From Allodiplogaster sudhausi (taxonomy: Eukaryota; Nematoda; Chromadorea; Rhabditida; Diplogasteridae), in assembly GCA_945643635.1 (NCBI GenBank), contig CALZFC010000104.1, positions 30,001 through 94,000 of the forward strand: a stretch of DNA of 64,000 nucleotides, given 5' to 3'. Position 1 is the stretch's first letter. Every line of letters begins with the position of its first letter. The notes beneath the pieces are model-generated. The model saw only the letters and a program-made list of their open reading frames with translations. It did no database searches and was not told the DNA's origin. Positions 11,881 through 23,469 of the stretch are shown piece after piece. The translations under genes and the position numbers were made by a program.

Positions 11881-11930
11881 GCTCTCTGTCTCTCGCTCTC
11901 TTTCTGCTTCTCCTTCCCCCACTCTCTGCC
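11596..11930. repeat. CT-rich intronic tract before ABCC copy 2
   Basis: Imperfect polypyrimidine run that ends in the conserved block CACTCTCTGCCTTCAATCC, then CACACCCAAATTGTCTCCTT and the acceptor CAG at 11968-11970. Confidence 0.9.
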
Positions 11931-11970
11931 TTCAATCCAATATCGGCACACCCAAATTGTCTCCTTGCAG

Positions 11971-12881
11971 TTGCTCTGATCCGCTTCACGGAAGAGCTGG
12001 AGCGTCCTCTCTGGCATGGAATCGGCCACGCCCTCGTAATGTTCACTGCGAGTGAGCGCTCTTCCATCCTGCTCAACCAGTACTACTATCTCATGAACCG
12101 AGTCGGAACCCGCCTCCAGTCTTGTCTCACTACAGCCATCTACAGGAAGGTGTGGACTAAAAAGAAGGACACACTGTAGTCTGCTATCTATCCAGAAGAT
12201 ATTTTGTGGTTGAGAGTATAATATATAACAGAACAGGAACAAAAATGTTAATAGACACTATGGTTTTACAGGAAGAAGTAGTGCAAGTAAGAGCGTAGTA
12301 ACATACTATATAATAAAGCGAGGTAAAACGAATATTTCAAGACAATAAGCTTATTAACAAGTATTGCTAGTTAGGGTGATAATAGTTAAAGCTTTCTTTC
12401 AGGTCAAACAAATGCGCTTGAAGGACGGGCGAAAGAAGATGGTGAATAAAGTGCTCAATGGAATTAAGGTTCGTTTGAGAAAACTTATGCAGTTCTGGCT
12501 TTATCACAAATTTTGGCTTTGCATACTCAAGGGAAATGAAACTGCTGGAAAAAAATTATATGTCGGCCTGCTTATGGTAATCATATTGTTTTTTAGAGTA
12601 GTACAGCTTTATTCACGGCTGAGGAAGATAAGGAAGGCGAAAGATTTTTAAAATAAGACATGTATAATTTTAAACTATTTAAGAATTATATAGAATTAAA
12701 TTGTATATATTTCAATTTATTAGAATAAGAATACTAAAAGTCTTATCTTATTATTTCAGGTGATCAAGCTGTAGCGAGCCGCCGGTGGAGCGAGCTGAGG
12801 GACAAGGAACTCTCACTGATTAGGAAGGCCGTCGCACTCACGACCTTCTCGGACATGCTCAACTCGGCCTCGCCTTTCTTA
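11971..12881 (+). pseudogene. ABCC/MRP transporter exon fragments, copy 2
   Basis: Exon 11971-12149 is open over 59 codons (ALIRFTEELERPLWHGIG, SSILLNQYYYLMNRVGTRL, TTAIYRK) and corresponds to the ABCC membrane-domain-1 exon with the WQG and AVYRK motifs. Exon 12403-12468 (VKQMRLKDGRKKMVNKVLNG, then IK) matches the conserved 'QMKxKDxRIKxMNEILNGIK' cytoplasmic helix. Exon 12760-12881 (ELRDKELSLIRKAVALTTF, SDMLNSASPFL) matches the following helix, but TAG at 12772 and a short deletion break its start. Exons that normally lie between the first two are missing and no nucleotide-binding domain follows. It looks like partial exon duplication rather than a working transporter. A small chance remains that some exons join a gene outside the window. 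Confidence 0.75.
12600..12760. repeat. Duplicated intron segment (with 13838-14034)
   Basis: The sequence AGCTTTATTCACGGCTGA to GGCGAAAGATTTTTAAAATA, and the pre-acceptor stretch AAGAATACTAAAAGTCTTAT, recur near 13838-13890 and 14003-14034. Introns were therefore copied together with the exons. The rest is AT-rich and holds nothing else recognisable. Confidence 0.75.
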
Positions 12882-13025
12882 GTAAGGAAAGCTGGGGGGA
12901 ATGGGGAGGGGAAGAAAAGTGTGATGAAGAAGGCAGAAAGGTATAGAGAGATAGGGGAAGAAGAGAGAGAGAGAGACAGAGACAGAGAAATGAAAAGGGG
13001 TCTATGAATTGAGGGAAAGTTGAAT

Positions 13026-13061
<36 letters not shown>

Positions 13062-13170
13062 TGTCTCTCGCTTTCTGTCTCTCTCTCTCTGTCTCTTTCT
13101 CGCTCTCTCTGTCTCTCTCTCTTCTCTCTCTCTCTCTCTTACTGTCTCTCTTCCCCACTCTCTGCCTTCA
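13026..13170. repeat. CT-rich intronic tract before ABCC copy 3
   Basis: (CT)n with TGTCTCTCT interruptions, followed by the same CACTCTCTGCCTTCAATCC block and acceptor as copies 1 and 2. The preceding 12882-13025 is purine-rich intron-like sequence. Confidence 0.9.
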
Positions 13171-13206
13171 ATCCAATATCCGCACACCCAAATTGTTTCC
13201 TTGCAG

Positions 13207-14172
13207 TGCTTTGACCTGCTTCACGTTTGAACTGGAGCGTCCCCTCTGGCAGGGAATCGCTCTTGCCCTCGTAATGTTCACGGCGAGTGGGCTCTCTTCC
13301 ATCCTGCTAAACCAGTACTATTATCTCATGTACCGAGTCGGCACTCGCCTCCAATCCTACCTCGACAGAAAGGTGAATCACCAAGAAGCGGGACACAGTT
13401 TCTTGCCCACTATCTATCGAGAAGCCATTTTGGGGTTCAGAGGAAGGTCGTTCCCCGCGAGTGATACGGAAAAGGTAGCGGTCTTATTCCCGCGCCATCG
13501 ACACGATGATGTAAATATGAAATCAATCGGAATTTGTTAACACTGCCCCGTTGTGTCTTAAAGCAATAATTGACCAGAAAAGAGCGATTGATTTGAACAT
13601 TTTTTAAAGGATATAAACTGAACATATTATTTAAACAAATTTACAAGCGGAATACATTATTTAAGAAATGAGAGTATCCCACTCCTTGCAGACGCTTCAT
13701 CTCTCGAACACATCGCGAAGAGAGAAGACGGTTGGCGAGATGGTGAATCTCATAACCATCGACGTCGATCGCTTCCAGCAGATCAAGCCCCAGACAATGC
13801 AGCCAGGAGCAACCCGCAGCCGTAAGTAATTTACACAGCTTTATTCACAGCTGAAAAAATAAGGAAGACGAAAGATTTTTTAAAATAATGGTTCAGAAAA
13901 GGCTTATGACTCCAACTTGGTGTCTGGAAAGAAATAGGTTAATTATGACATGTATAATTTTAAACGAAATTTAAATTGTCCATATTTATATTTATAAGAA
14001 TAAGAATACTAAAAGTCTTATCTTATTATTTCAGATGACCAAGTTGTACGCGTGGGATCCAGCGACGGAGCGAATGATTTCCGAGCTGAGAGATAAGGAA
14101 CTCTCACTGATTAGGAAGGCCGTCGCACTCACGACCTTCTCGGGCATGCTCAGCTCTGCGTCGCTTTTTTTG
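13207..14172 (+). pseudogene. ABCC/MRP transporter exon fragments, copy 3
   Basis: Three open blocks with good splice sites. Block 13207-13372 has FELERPLWQGIALALVMFTA and ILLNQYYYLMYRVGTRL but lost the last residues before RK. Block 13692-13821 has TLHLSNTSRREKTVGEMVN and LITIDVDRFQQ, the 'LSNxARxxxTVGEIVNLMSVDAQRF' motif of ABCC membrane domain 1. Block 14035-14172 is 46 codons, starts MTKLYAWDPATERMIS and ends in GMLSSASLFL, the 'KLYAWE' motif. No stop codon interrupts these blocks, but the exon encoding the QMRLKD helix is absent, as are all nucleotide-binding-domain motifs. The right end passes into GA-rich intron-like sequence with no further ABCC exon. It is the best preserved copy and could be a fragment of a real gene, but is more likely relict. 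Confidence 0.7.
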
Positions 14173-14753
14173 GTATGAGAGAAAAGAGGAGGGGGGGGGG
14201 GGTGGAGGAATGATGGGTGGAAAGGGCAGAAAAGTATAGAGAGATAAGGGAAGAAGTGAGAGACGGAGAAAGGGAAGAGAGAGTGAGACAGAAAGAGGAT
14301 CTATGAAGTGAGAGAAGGGGAAATTGGATGAGGAATATAACGCGGACGAAGAATGGGCAAAAAACATATTTTGTTGTCATCTGCTTCCAGATGATGCGTT
14401 ATGAATACATGAGGCCAGGACCTTTTATTATTAATTTATTATTACATCTTTTAATCGGGATTTTTTTTAAAGTATGTTATATCCTCTTTTATATTATTTA
14501 AGAGACAAACAATTTTGCCCCATATCTCAATATAAAAATGGCAAATATTCTAGGTTCGGACATTTCTCCGGCATCAATGCACGCGACGTGCGGGCACCTG
14601 AACGCAACATCTTCCGCTTCAGTCGCGGCAGCGGTGGACGCGGCTGGGGCGCCGTCTTTTCTCTCTCTCTCTCTCATTCTCTCTCTCTCCCTATCTCTCT
14701 TTCTCTCTTGCTCTCTGTCTCCTCCTATTTCGTCACGCTCTCTACCTCCTCTC

Positions 14754-14796
<43 letters not shown>

Positions 14797-15800
14797 GCGC
14801 ACGCACTGTCTACCTCTCTCTCTCGCTCGCTCTCTCTCTCTATCCCTCTCTGACGAGGCGGCGTCCTACCGGAATGTCAGTTCTCTTCTCTTGCCTTGGA
14901 TGCGCGAGTCGACCAAACGAAAGAAAATCAGCGTCCATGAAAACTATGGACACAAAGAACTCTCGCGAGAAGAATTATTTTTCTTGTTCTTGAATTATTT
15001 TCTAACCATTTCAAGGCAGAGGTTTTTTTGTGACGCCAGACGTTTTTGGGCTGGCAGGCAGTGCTGAACTATGGCTGACCTCGAACTATGAAAACAGCGT
15101 TTTCCCTAGTAGCACCTTTTTTCTTGCTCTTCAGTTATTTTCTAAGTCCGGGTCTTCGTTGGCCATGAGATGGAATAAATAAAACACTGTGCATCACAAT
15201 CGCGATGTCTCAAAGAAGAGTTCATTTTATTTGGTCAGATATATTTTGACGGGCACCGGCCATAAATTTGTGAAGCATCAGATGAACATCATTATACTGG
15301 CTACAAATCCTAGACCAATTCAGCAATTCTGGCAGCCAAGAAGTCGGATACGTAAAGTAATGGAGTGCAGTTTAGCAATGTGGCTTTAGTAAGCCATATT
15401 TATCTACAAATCATATCAACAATTTTCGTTTCTGTTACTGCTTTCGATATATTCGAAAAGATTCAGCAATTGACGAGTAATATTCACCACGGTTACAGAT
15501 TTATTGACCACACAACTTAGATTTTTTGCACCCACCTAATCCTTACCGTGCTTTTCGAATTCCCTTTATGTTAGAATTTTATTTTGCCTCAGATAATCTC
15601 GTTTGACTTTCTATTTTGCTTTGGCGTCCAATCACGGTATCTTCAAACCCGTTGGACTTTTGCTTCTTTTTTTCAAATAAAATCGTAAAACGTTATCCTA
15701 GTTAGCTTTTTTCAGGCTATTTTCAGCTTGCTACTAGATGTTTCCTGTTGTATTTCATTTTGTTGGCTTCCTGTCTCATCACTCACGAGGTACTACGACC
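14173..15800. other. No gene recognised; CT tract and dispersed repeat copy
   Basis: 14173-14340 is GA-rich. 14560-14660 has GC-rich, exon-like composition but no recognisable product. 14655-14860 is a (CT)n tract. 14866-14990 is a diverged copy of a dispersed family also found at 15808-16075 and, inverted, at 18790-19045. The remainder is AT-rich and shows nothing I can assign. Confidence 0.6.
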
Positions 15801-15807
15801 CTTATGA

Positions 15808-16075
15808 CCAACCACGAGGCGGCCTCCGACCGGGTTGTCAGTTCTCTTTCCTTGTCTTCTTTGCGCGATTTGGCCAAAGGAGGAAAATCGATGGTCATGA
15901 GACTATCACCACGAGGAAGACTTTTTATTCTTTTCGAATTATTTGCCCGCCTCTATGATCTGGACAAGGCAGATGTGTTGGGAGGGTGTGTGGAATTATG
16001 CGTACACATATCGACTTCTTAGTCAAACTGCAATAATTAATATGGTCTCCAGAGTATGGTTGCGCGCAAACCCGT
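15808..16075 (+). repeat. Left arm of an inverted repeat pair
   Basis: This matches the reverse complement of 18790-19045. Shared landmarks are GATCTGGACAAGGCAGATGT, GTGTTGGG(A/T)GG, GTGGAATTATGCG, TCGACTTCTTA and TATGGTTGCGCG. The short frame through it (SSLRDLAKGGK to RLYDLDKADVLGG) is open in this copy but not kept in the others, so it is not called a gene. The pair brackets the tandem array at 16700-18400. Confidence 0.8.
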
Positions 16076-16699
16076 AAACAAAACCCAAACCAAAAACAAA
16101 ACACAACGCAAACCAAACCCCCAAACCCAAAATAATTAATATCCGCAACAAATGCCAGTTGCTTGGAATTTTTCAAGTGTGCAACGCGTTCTTCTACTTG
16201 TATTAAATTCCACATCTCATGTACATCGTAAATTTATTGCAAATTTGTTCTGATTTATACAACAAATTCTCTATTCTTATCATGTTTCTTTTCCTTCATT
16301 GTATTATGTCGTCTATATGTGTAATTTTGGTCACAGCATGCTTATAAACATTGTCTGATAAATTAAAGGTGAAGTTGTTAAAGATGTAATGATTAATTTC
16401 GTTCTTTTCGAGAAATTATACTTCTTTGTAGAACTATAGTTCTACACACAATGCCATGGTTCGAAATTAACTGTATATTAAAATTTTAAATTTCGTATTA
16501 AGGTAGAATAAGTAATGAAGACGATGATCTCAGTCGTCGTTGGAAACTTCGTCAAGTCGCGTGTTTCGAGTTGGTTCTTACTGCTATGAATGATAATTTA
16601 GCTGAGGCCTTTTGTACGACATGCCAAAACAAGTATCTATGTGAGTTCTCCACTTAAAAATTAAAATCGCAGTACTTCTAAGTTTTTTACTGTAATTAA

Positions 16700-18400
16700 A
16701 ATCTTCCTTCTTCTCCAGTCGCGGCGCTCTGCCTCAACTGCTTGAAAGTGATGGCCTTCGTGTGACTCGGTGCACTCTCCTCCTCCAGGACAAGCCTTCT
16801 TTCATGACTCGTCTTGGAGGTTTGTTGTAGATGCCACAGCATCTCTTCATCGACGCCTTTTCTAGGTTTTATATTTACTTTTATAATTGAATTGTAAATT
16901 TGTGAAATTGTGTTTTTAATTGCAAATTTGACAAATATATTCTTGTAAATACTTGATCACTTGCCTCAGGGTTTTTATTTAAGATAACGTTAAAAATAGC
17001 CACTACATGAATACTCTATCATTAAAAAAATTGAAATGCCTTGTTTTTATATAAACTAAATTCTATAGTTTATTACTATAATTAAATACCTTCTTCTTTT
17101 CCAGCCGCAACGCTGAAACGGACGGCCTTCATGTATTTCTCGTTCTCGGTGCACTCTGCTCCTCCAGAACGAGCCTTCTTTACTCGTCCTGGAGGATTGC
17201 TGTTGATGACACAGCAGGCGCATCTTCTAGGTTTAACATTTATTCTTGTAAACAAATACATCACTACTTGCCAAACAAGCCCATATATGAACACCTACAA
17301 TAAAAAATTGCACCATTGTCAATTACCTTTATTAATAACATAAGTTAAAAGCTTTCTTCTTCTCCAGGTGCGCCGAACCTCTTCCGTTGACTGAAACGGA
17401 TGGCCTTCATGTACTTCTCGTACTCGGTGCACCGTCCTTCTCCAGAACGAGCCTTCTTTACTCGTCCTGGACGATTGCTGTTGATGACACAGCAGGCGCA
17501 TCTTCTAGGTTTAACATTATTATTGTAAACAAATACATCTCTACTTGCCTCAGTTTTTTTTATATGATGTTTAAACAAGCCCATATATGAATTCTCCACA
17601 ATAAAAGAATAAAATTGCACCATTGTCCATTACTTTTATTACTAAGTTAAAAGCTTACTTCTTCTCCAGGTGCGCCGAACCGCTTCCGTTGACTGAAACG
17701 GATGACCTTCATGTACTTCTTGTACTCGGTGCACCCTCCTTCTCCAGAACGAGCCTTCCTTACTCGTCTTGGATGATTGCTGTTGATGCCACAACTGGCG
17801 CGTCTTCTAGGTTTAACATTTGTTCTTGTAAACAGATACTTCATTATTTGCCTCAGGTTTTTTGTTTAACATAACGTTTAAACAAGCCTCTAGATGGACA
17901 CCCTTCCATTAAAAAATTAAATTGCACCATTGTCCATTGGTTTTATTACTATAATTAAAATCTTTCTTTTTCTGCAGGCGCACCGCTCTGCCTCCATTGC
18001 GTGAATTGGATGGCCTTCATGTACTACTCGTAGTCGGTTCACCATTCTCCTCATTCCGAACGAGCCTTCTTGACTCGTCTTGGAGGATTGCTGCTACTCT
18101 TCAGCGACGCCATTTCTAGGTTTGATGTTTATTCTTGTAAATAAATTGTAAATTTATTAAATTTATTTTTCATTGTAAATTTAATAACTTTATTCTCATA
18201 AATAGTTTCATCGCTGGCCTCAAGGTAAATTAACATCCACATTTCAAATAATTACATTCCATGTTTTATTAATCTAATAAAAATATTTCTTCTTCTCCAG
18301 GCGCGCTACTCCGCCACTCACGCCTCCGTAGCCTGAACAGTACGTAGACTTCGATTTCTTCGCGCACAAGTCGTATCGCTTGGAGCCTGCCGTCTTCAAT
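16700..18400. repeat. Tandem array, ~260-390 bp unit with exon-like core
   Basis: Six diverged copies have acceptor-like (T/C)TTCTTCTCCAG at about 16718, 17104, 17368, 17670, 17978 and 18301. Each is followed by a core of roughly 130-140 nt (GACTGAAACGGATGGCCTTC, CCAGAACGAGCCTTCTT, GATTGCTGTTGATG), then TTCTAGGTTTAACATT and an AT-rich spacer. In the three central copies the core is open on the plus strand (TETDGLHVLLVLGAP, then SSWTIAVDDTAGASSR). It is also open on the minus strand (NVKPRRCACCVINSN, RVKKARSG, EYEKYMKAIRF). No family is recognised on either strand. The outer copies carry stops. Confidence 0.85.
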
Positions 18401-19690
18401 AACCCTTACCCCCTTCCTTCCTCATTCTTATGACTTAAATGATAGAGAGCCCCCGATTTGTTTTTATTATCATTGCTGCGTAGCTTCATTGACATCTAGT
18501 AGATTTGTAAAGTGTATACCGTTATTTTTTGCATTTCCATCCTCTGCAATTTCCCATCAGCTTATTCAGCCTTCTTAAAGTCATTGTACATTGGCAGCAA
18601 GCGAATTTTTGCAGTGATTATATCTTCTGAAGTTTGCAGTGTAGATGCAGCTTCAGATTGTTTTCGAGAATATTGATTGGTATCTTCTCTCCTCTATTTC
18701 CATTTTCTCGTTACACTAGAACAATTCCAAGCAACTGGCACGGCAAATGATTTCTCGAGAAAGAGTACGCTTTGCCATCAAGAGCCACTAGTTTACGCGC
18801 AACCATACTCTCGCGACCATATTAGTTATTGCAGGTTGATTAAGAAGTCGACATGTGCCCGCATAATTCCACAGACCCACCCAACACATCTGCCTTGTCC
18901 AGATCAGAAAGGCGAGCAAACAACTTACTCTTGTCGACACAATTATCGTGTCGATGGTCTCATGGTCTCGTGCAAAAAAGTAACTCGCGCAAAAAAGACA
19001 GGGAAGGAGACACTGCAGGACGACCAGAGGTCGCCTCCGTCGCACACCTGATCATCACCCGCACAGATTTATGGTAATCTGTTTTTCATTTCCTTCAGAT
19101 GTCTGGTGTCTGCCGTCGACCCTCTTCCCTTACTATCACTTTAGACTACCCTGATAGAGAGTCCTTGATTTTTAATTAATATATTATTATGAGTACCACA
19201 TAGCAAATCTCATTCTAGTAGATTTCAGAATTATTCGCCGGTTTTTTTTTTACATTTTGAATTTTCCCGATAGCTGATGAAACTACTTATTGCAAAATTT
19301 TTTTATTTGCCGTGAGTTATTTATATTTCTGTTAGTCTATAGAGACATTACCATTTCCCTCACACCAGTCTCTCCGTCCACCCTTGTCAGCCCGTACATA
19401 GTTATTGTGCAAACAACCAGACAGTTCATGTACGTTTTCATATGCACCTTCTTTACCTATTTATTTCTTATTAGTTGATGAAACAACTTATTGCAAATTA
19501 TTTGCCGTGAGTTATTTATATGTATTTCTGTCAGTCCATAGACTAATTACCATTTTCCTTCCATCCGTCTATCCGTCCACACTTTCCAGCCCGCGTATAG
19601 TTATTTTGCGTGAACAACTAGACTGTTCATGTACATTTTGCAGAGATTACTTGTTTTTTTTCAGTTTCAACATTGTTTTCAATAATAATG
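18400..19690. repeat. Diverged duplicated blocks
   Basis: 19274-19440 and 19476-19640 are a direct repeat pair (GATGAAAC(T/A)ACTTATTGC, GCCGTGAGTTATTTATAT, AGTTATT(G/T)TGC). 18410-18515 and 19125-19230 share GATAGAGAG(C/T)CC and CTAGTAGATTT. TCTTCTCTCCTCTATTT occurs at 18681 and 19697. 18790-19045 is the right arm of the inverted pair with 15808-16075. No gene is seen. Confidence 0.7.
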
Positions 19691-20695
19691 GTTAGCATCT
19701 TCTCTCCTCTATTTTCTTTCTTTCTCTCTGCTTTGCTTTCCAAGATCGGAAGCAGTGCAGAAATACGAATCGAAGATTGACAAAGTGCATTTCAACTACA
19801 ACATTGAAGACATGAACAATTATCAACATCAGCAACAACAACACAATAAAAGACATGAACAATTATGAACATCAGCAGCAAGAACACAACAAGAGATATG
19901 AACAATTCCGGAAATATACCGTTGTACTAAAAGGAAATATGGCGAAATGCAAAATTAAAACGCCATATTCTTGGCATTTTGCTAGAGGAAGAGGACATTA
20001 GACAATTTTTTTAATAGGCCTACCGGAACATAAATCCAAAAAAATAAGGTTTTTTTGTTAAAACCCCAAACAAAAAAAAAGAGACAGTACAGACGACCGG
20101 AGACGCCATTTATTTATTAATTATTTATTTGTATATTTTCATATCACTTTTACAAATTTAGTTTTAAGAGCTATTTGGTGGCTTTTCTCTCTTCCTCTCT
20201 CAAATGTTTTCTCCATTAATTAGAAAAAAACATAAGTTTATCAATTGTTTTCTCATTAATATGCGCATATTAATTAAGATTTCTGCGCCTTCCATCCCTT
20301 CCCTGACGATGACTCCAGCTTCTCCTTCACGCTGTCGTCTGCAGGCGGTGTAGCGAGCGAGAGAGGGGGGGGGGGCAGAGAGACAGAGAAAACAAAAGAG
20401 AGTGAGAGAGAGAGGGTGAGAGAGAGAGGGAGAGAGAGACAGAGAGAGCGAAAGAGATAGAGACAGAGAGCTACCTCTTGCTCACCACGCTCAGACCTCT
20501 ACTTTGATACGTAACGTTTTTAAATTATTGCTTTATGTTTTACATATTTCTTTTTTTTTAATTAATACGGTTGCTGCTGACATATTTCTGACATAAGTCA
20601 AAATCTTATATTCAAAGTAATTTGGCTCCTTTTTTCTTTTCACATGAGTCTTCTATGCTATATATTTAAATTCTTGAACTGTAGACTTTATTGGT
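19690..20695. other. No gene seen; GA tract
   Basis: A short imperfect repeat of TGAACAATTATGAACATCAGC lies near 19810-19910. AT-rich sequence follows, then a G run and a (GA)n tract at about 20340-20470. Nothing here supports a coding or RNA gene. Confidence 0.6.
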
Positions 20696-22048
20696 GAATT
20701 GCAGACAGTACGCACTACTGCGACGCCGGCCGCGGGCGAAGAGCTGCTCGCGCGCGGTGGATTGGAGCTCACCAGAGGAAGCCCCTGAGGAGAGAGGGAG
20801 AGAAAAAAGAAGATAGAAAGAGAGAGAGAGAGAGAGAGAGAGGGAGGGAGGGAGAGAGAGTGGGAGAGAGGTGAGAGGGCACTCGCCGAATCCATCGATT
20901 GGCATTTAAGGTAAATATTTTTCGTATTTAAATTATATTTTATCGTTAACAAAATCGTCGGTTAAATATTTTTGCTAAATATTAAGTTTATCTATTTTCT
21001 CTATACTTTTTTTATATTAATTTTAGAACTTGTAATTTATACTTGTGAATTTTAGGTGGTTGAGCTCTCCACTGGCGCCGTTGCCCCTCGCTGACGGCTC
21101 GTACGCGACTGACTGGAGGAAGCCGGAAGAAGCCCCCTCCTGGAGACTTATTGAGTGATAGAGTGAGCGAGAGAGAGTGAGAGAGAGAGAGAGCGCAAGG
21201 GAGAGAGAGAGCAGGGAGAGAGTCTCTCTATCTCTCGTTCTCTCGCGCTCTCTCCCTCTTCTCTGCCTTTGTCCCTCTCTCTCTCTCTCTCTCTCGTTCT
21301 CTCGCTCGCTCTCCTCTCTGCATCTGTCTCTCTCTCTGTCTCTCGCGTTATCTTGCTTTCTCTCTCTCACTCACTCTCTATCTCTCGCTCTGTCTCTCGC
21401 GTTCTCTCGCTCGCTCTCATCTCTGTGTTGTCTGTCCCTCTCTTTTTATCTCTCGTGCTCTCTCTCTCACTGTCTCTCGCGCTTGCTCTCTCTATCTCTT
21501 TCTATCTCTCGTTCTCTCGCTCTATCGTACTGTCTCTCGCGTTCTCTAGCTCTCGCTCCCCAGGGCGTCTCTCTCTCTCTATTTCTCGTTCTCTCGCTCT
21601 CTCGCTCTCTCGCACCGTCTCTCGCGTTCTCTTGCTCTAGCTGCTCTCTACGTCTGTCCCCCTCTCTCTCGCGTTCTCTCGCGCTCGCCCTCTCTCTCTC
21701 GCGCGTTCTCTCGCGCTCGCCCTCTCTCTCGCGTGTTCTCTCGCGCTCGCTCTCTCTATCTCTTTCTATCTTTCGTTCTCTCGCTCTATCGTACTGTCTC
21801 TCGCGTTCTATCGCTCTCGCTCCTCTCTGCGTCTGTCCCTCTCTCTCTCGCGCGCGCTCTTTCTGTATCTCTCTCTCTCTTTCTATCTCTTGCTCTCTCG
21901 CTCTCTCGCATGTCACTCGTGTTTTCTCGCTCTCTCGCCTCTCTAGTTCTGTCCCCCTCTCTCGCGTTCTCACGCATTCTCTCGCTCTCGCTACTCTCTG
22001 CGTCTGTCTCTCTCTCGCCCTCTATATCTCTCTCTCTCTCTTTTGCGT

Positions 22049-22088
<40 letters not shown>

Positions 22089-22441
22089 CTCGCCGAATCC
22101 ATCGATTGGAATTTTAGGTAAATATTTTTTTGTGTTTAAATTTTATTTTATCGTTAACAATACACTTTTTTATATTAATTTTAGAACTTGTACTGTATAC
22201 TTGTGAATTTTAGGTGGTTGCGCTCTCCGCTGGCGCCGTTGCCCGCGCTGACGGCTCGAGCGCGATGGACTGGAGGACGCCGGAAGAAGCCCCTCTCCTG
22301 GAGAGTTATTGAGTGATAGAGAAAGAAAGAGAGAGAGAGAGAGAGAGAGAGCGCAAGGGAGAGAGAGTAGGGAGAGAGTCTCTCTATCTTTCGTTCTCTC
22401 GCTGTCTCTCTGTCCCTCCTCTCCATCTCTCTCTCCCTCTC

Positions 22442-22480
<39 letters not shown>

Positions 22481-22671
22481 CTCTGGCTCGCTCTCTATCC
22501 TCTCCGCATCTGTCCCTCTCTCTCTCTCTCTCTCTCTCTCCCTGACTCTCTCTCTATCTCGCGTTATCTAACGATATCTCACTCACACTCTATCTCTCTT
22601 TCTCTCGCACTCACACTCTATCTCTCGCTCTGTCTCTCGCGTTTTCTCGCCTCTGTGCTGTCTGTCCCTTC

Positions 22672-22709
<38 letters not shown>

Positions 22710-23120
22710 ATCTCTTTGAAATTGCAGAGAATCTGGGTGCTGGCGTCTGCAGCGGCCACTTCCTCCCGCCGTTCGCTTCCTCAACTCACTCGCCGCATCT
22801 ATCGATTGACATTTTAGGTAAATATTTTTCATAATTAAATTTTATTTTATCATTAACAGAATTGTTGATTAAATACTTTTTCCAAATATTGAGTTAATTT
22901 ATTTTATTTTATACTTTTTTTATATTAAATTTAGAACTTGTACTGTGTACTTGTAAATTTTAGGTGGCTGCGCTCTCCACTGGCGCCGTTGCCCGCGCTG
23001 ACGGCTCGAGCGCGATGGACTGGAGGACGCCGGAAGAAGCCCCCCTCCTGGAGAGTAATTAAGTGATAGAGAGAGAGAGCGCGCAAGGGAGAAAAAGCAG
23101 CAGGGATAGAGAGCTTTAGA
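20695..23120. repeat. Tandem array of long CT/GA units with conserved core
   Basis: A conserved block GGCGCCGTTGCCC..GCTGACGGCTCG to GGA(A/C)GCCGGAAGAAGCCCC occurs near 21054, 22213 and 22964, with a diverged relative near 20703. Each follows an acceptor-like TGTGAATTTTAG or TGTAAATTTTAG. A second block, CTCGCCGAATCCATCGATTGG to TTTTAGGTAAATATTTTT, occurs near 20882, 22086 and 22790. Long (CT)n or (GA)n stretches lie between, and 21230-22085 is almost pure imperfect CT. The core reads ALSAGAVARADGSSAMDW then RTPEEAPLLES before a stop in two copies. No known product is recognised. Confidence 0.85.
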
Positions 23121-23169
23121 AACTGAGAGAGCGTTTCGTGTGATTTTATTTAGAAATTAATAATAGTAC

Positions 23170-23208
23170 ATAAGGATTCTTCGCTCTCTCTCTGTTTGCG
23201 TACATACA

Positions 23209-23247
<39 letters not shown>

Positions 23248-23340
23248 GCGTACATACAGTTCTCTCTCTTTCTTCTCTCTCTCTCTCTCTCTCCCTCTCA
23301 TTCTCTCTTCCTTTATTCTCTTTCTCTGCCTCCTCCCTCT
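23170..23340. repeat. CT tract with internal direct repeat
   Basis: The phrase TGCGTACATACAGTTCTCTC is present twice (about 23208 and 23247), separated by (CT)n, followed by more CT sequence. Confidence 0.85.
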
Positions 23341-23469
23341 CCGCCCATGGCGGTACCGGTTTTTTTAAAATCGTCCAAATCAAAATTTATTAATCTTTAA
23401 ATTATTTTATTCAATTCATTTCAGTAGTCCTTGTAAAATTCTGTTCACATTCCGAACCTTTAACTTTAC

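Noticed and set aside
9758..14172. Intact ABC transporter gene
   Set aside because: In-frame stops (10262, 10759, 12772), missing and misordered exons, and no Walker A, signature or Walker B motif.
15738..16022. 94-residue frame with RLYDLDKADVLGG
   Set aside because: The frame is not conserved in the inverted copy at 18790-19045 or at 14866, so it is treated as repeat sequence.
21177..22121. 314-residue Ser/Leu/Arg-rich frame
   Set aside because: It is a pure product of imperfect CT repeats, open on both strands, with no start context or homology.
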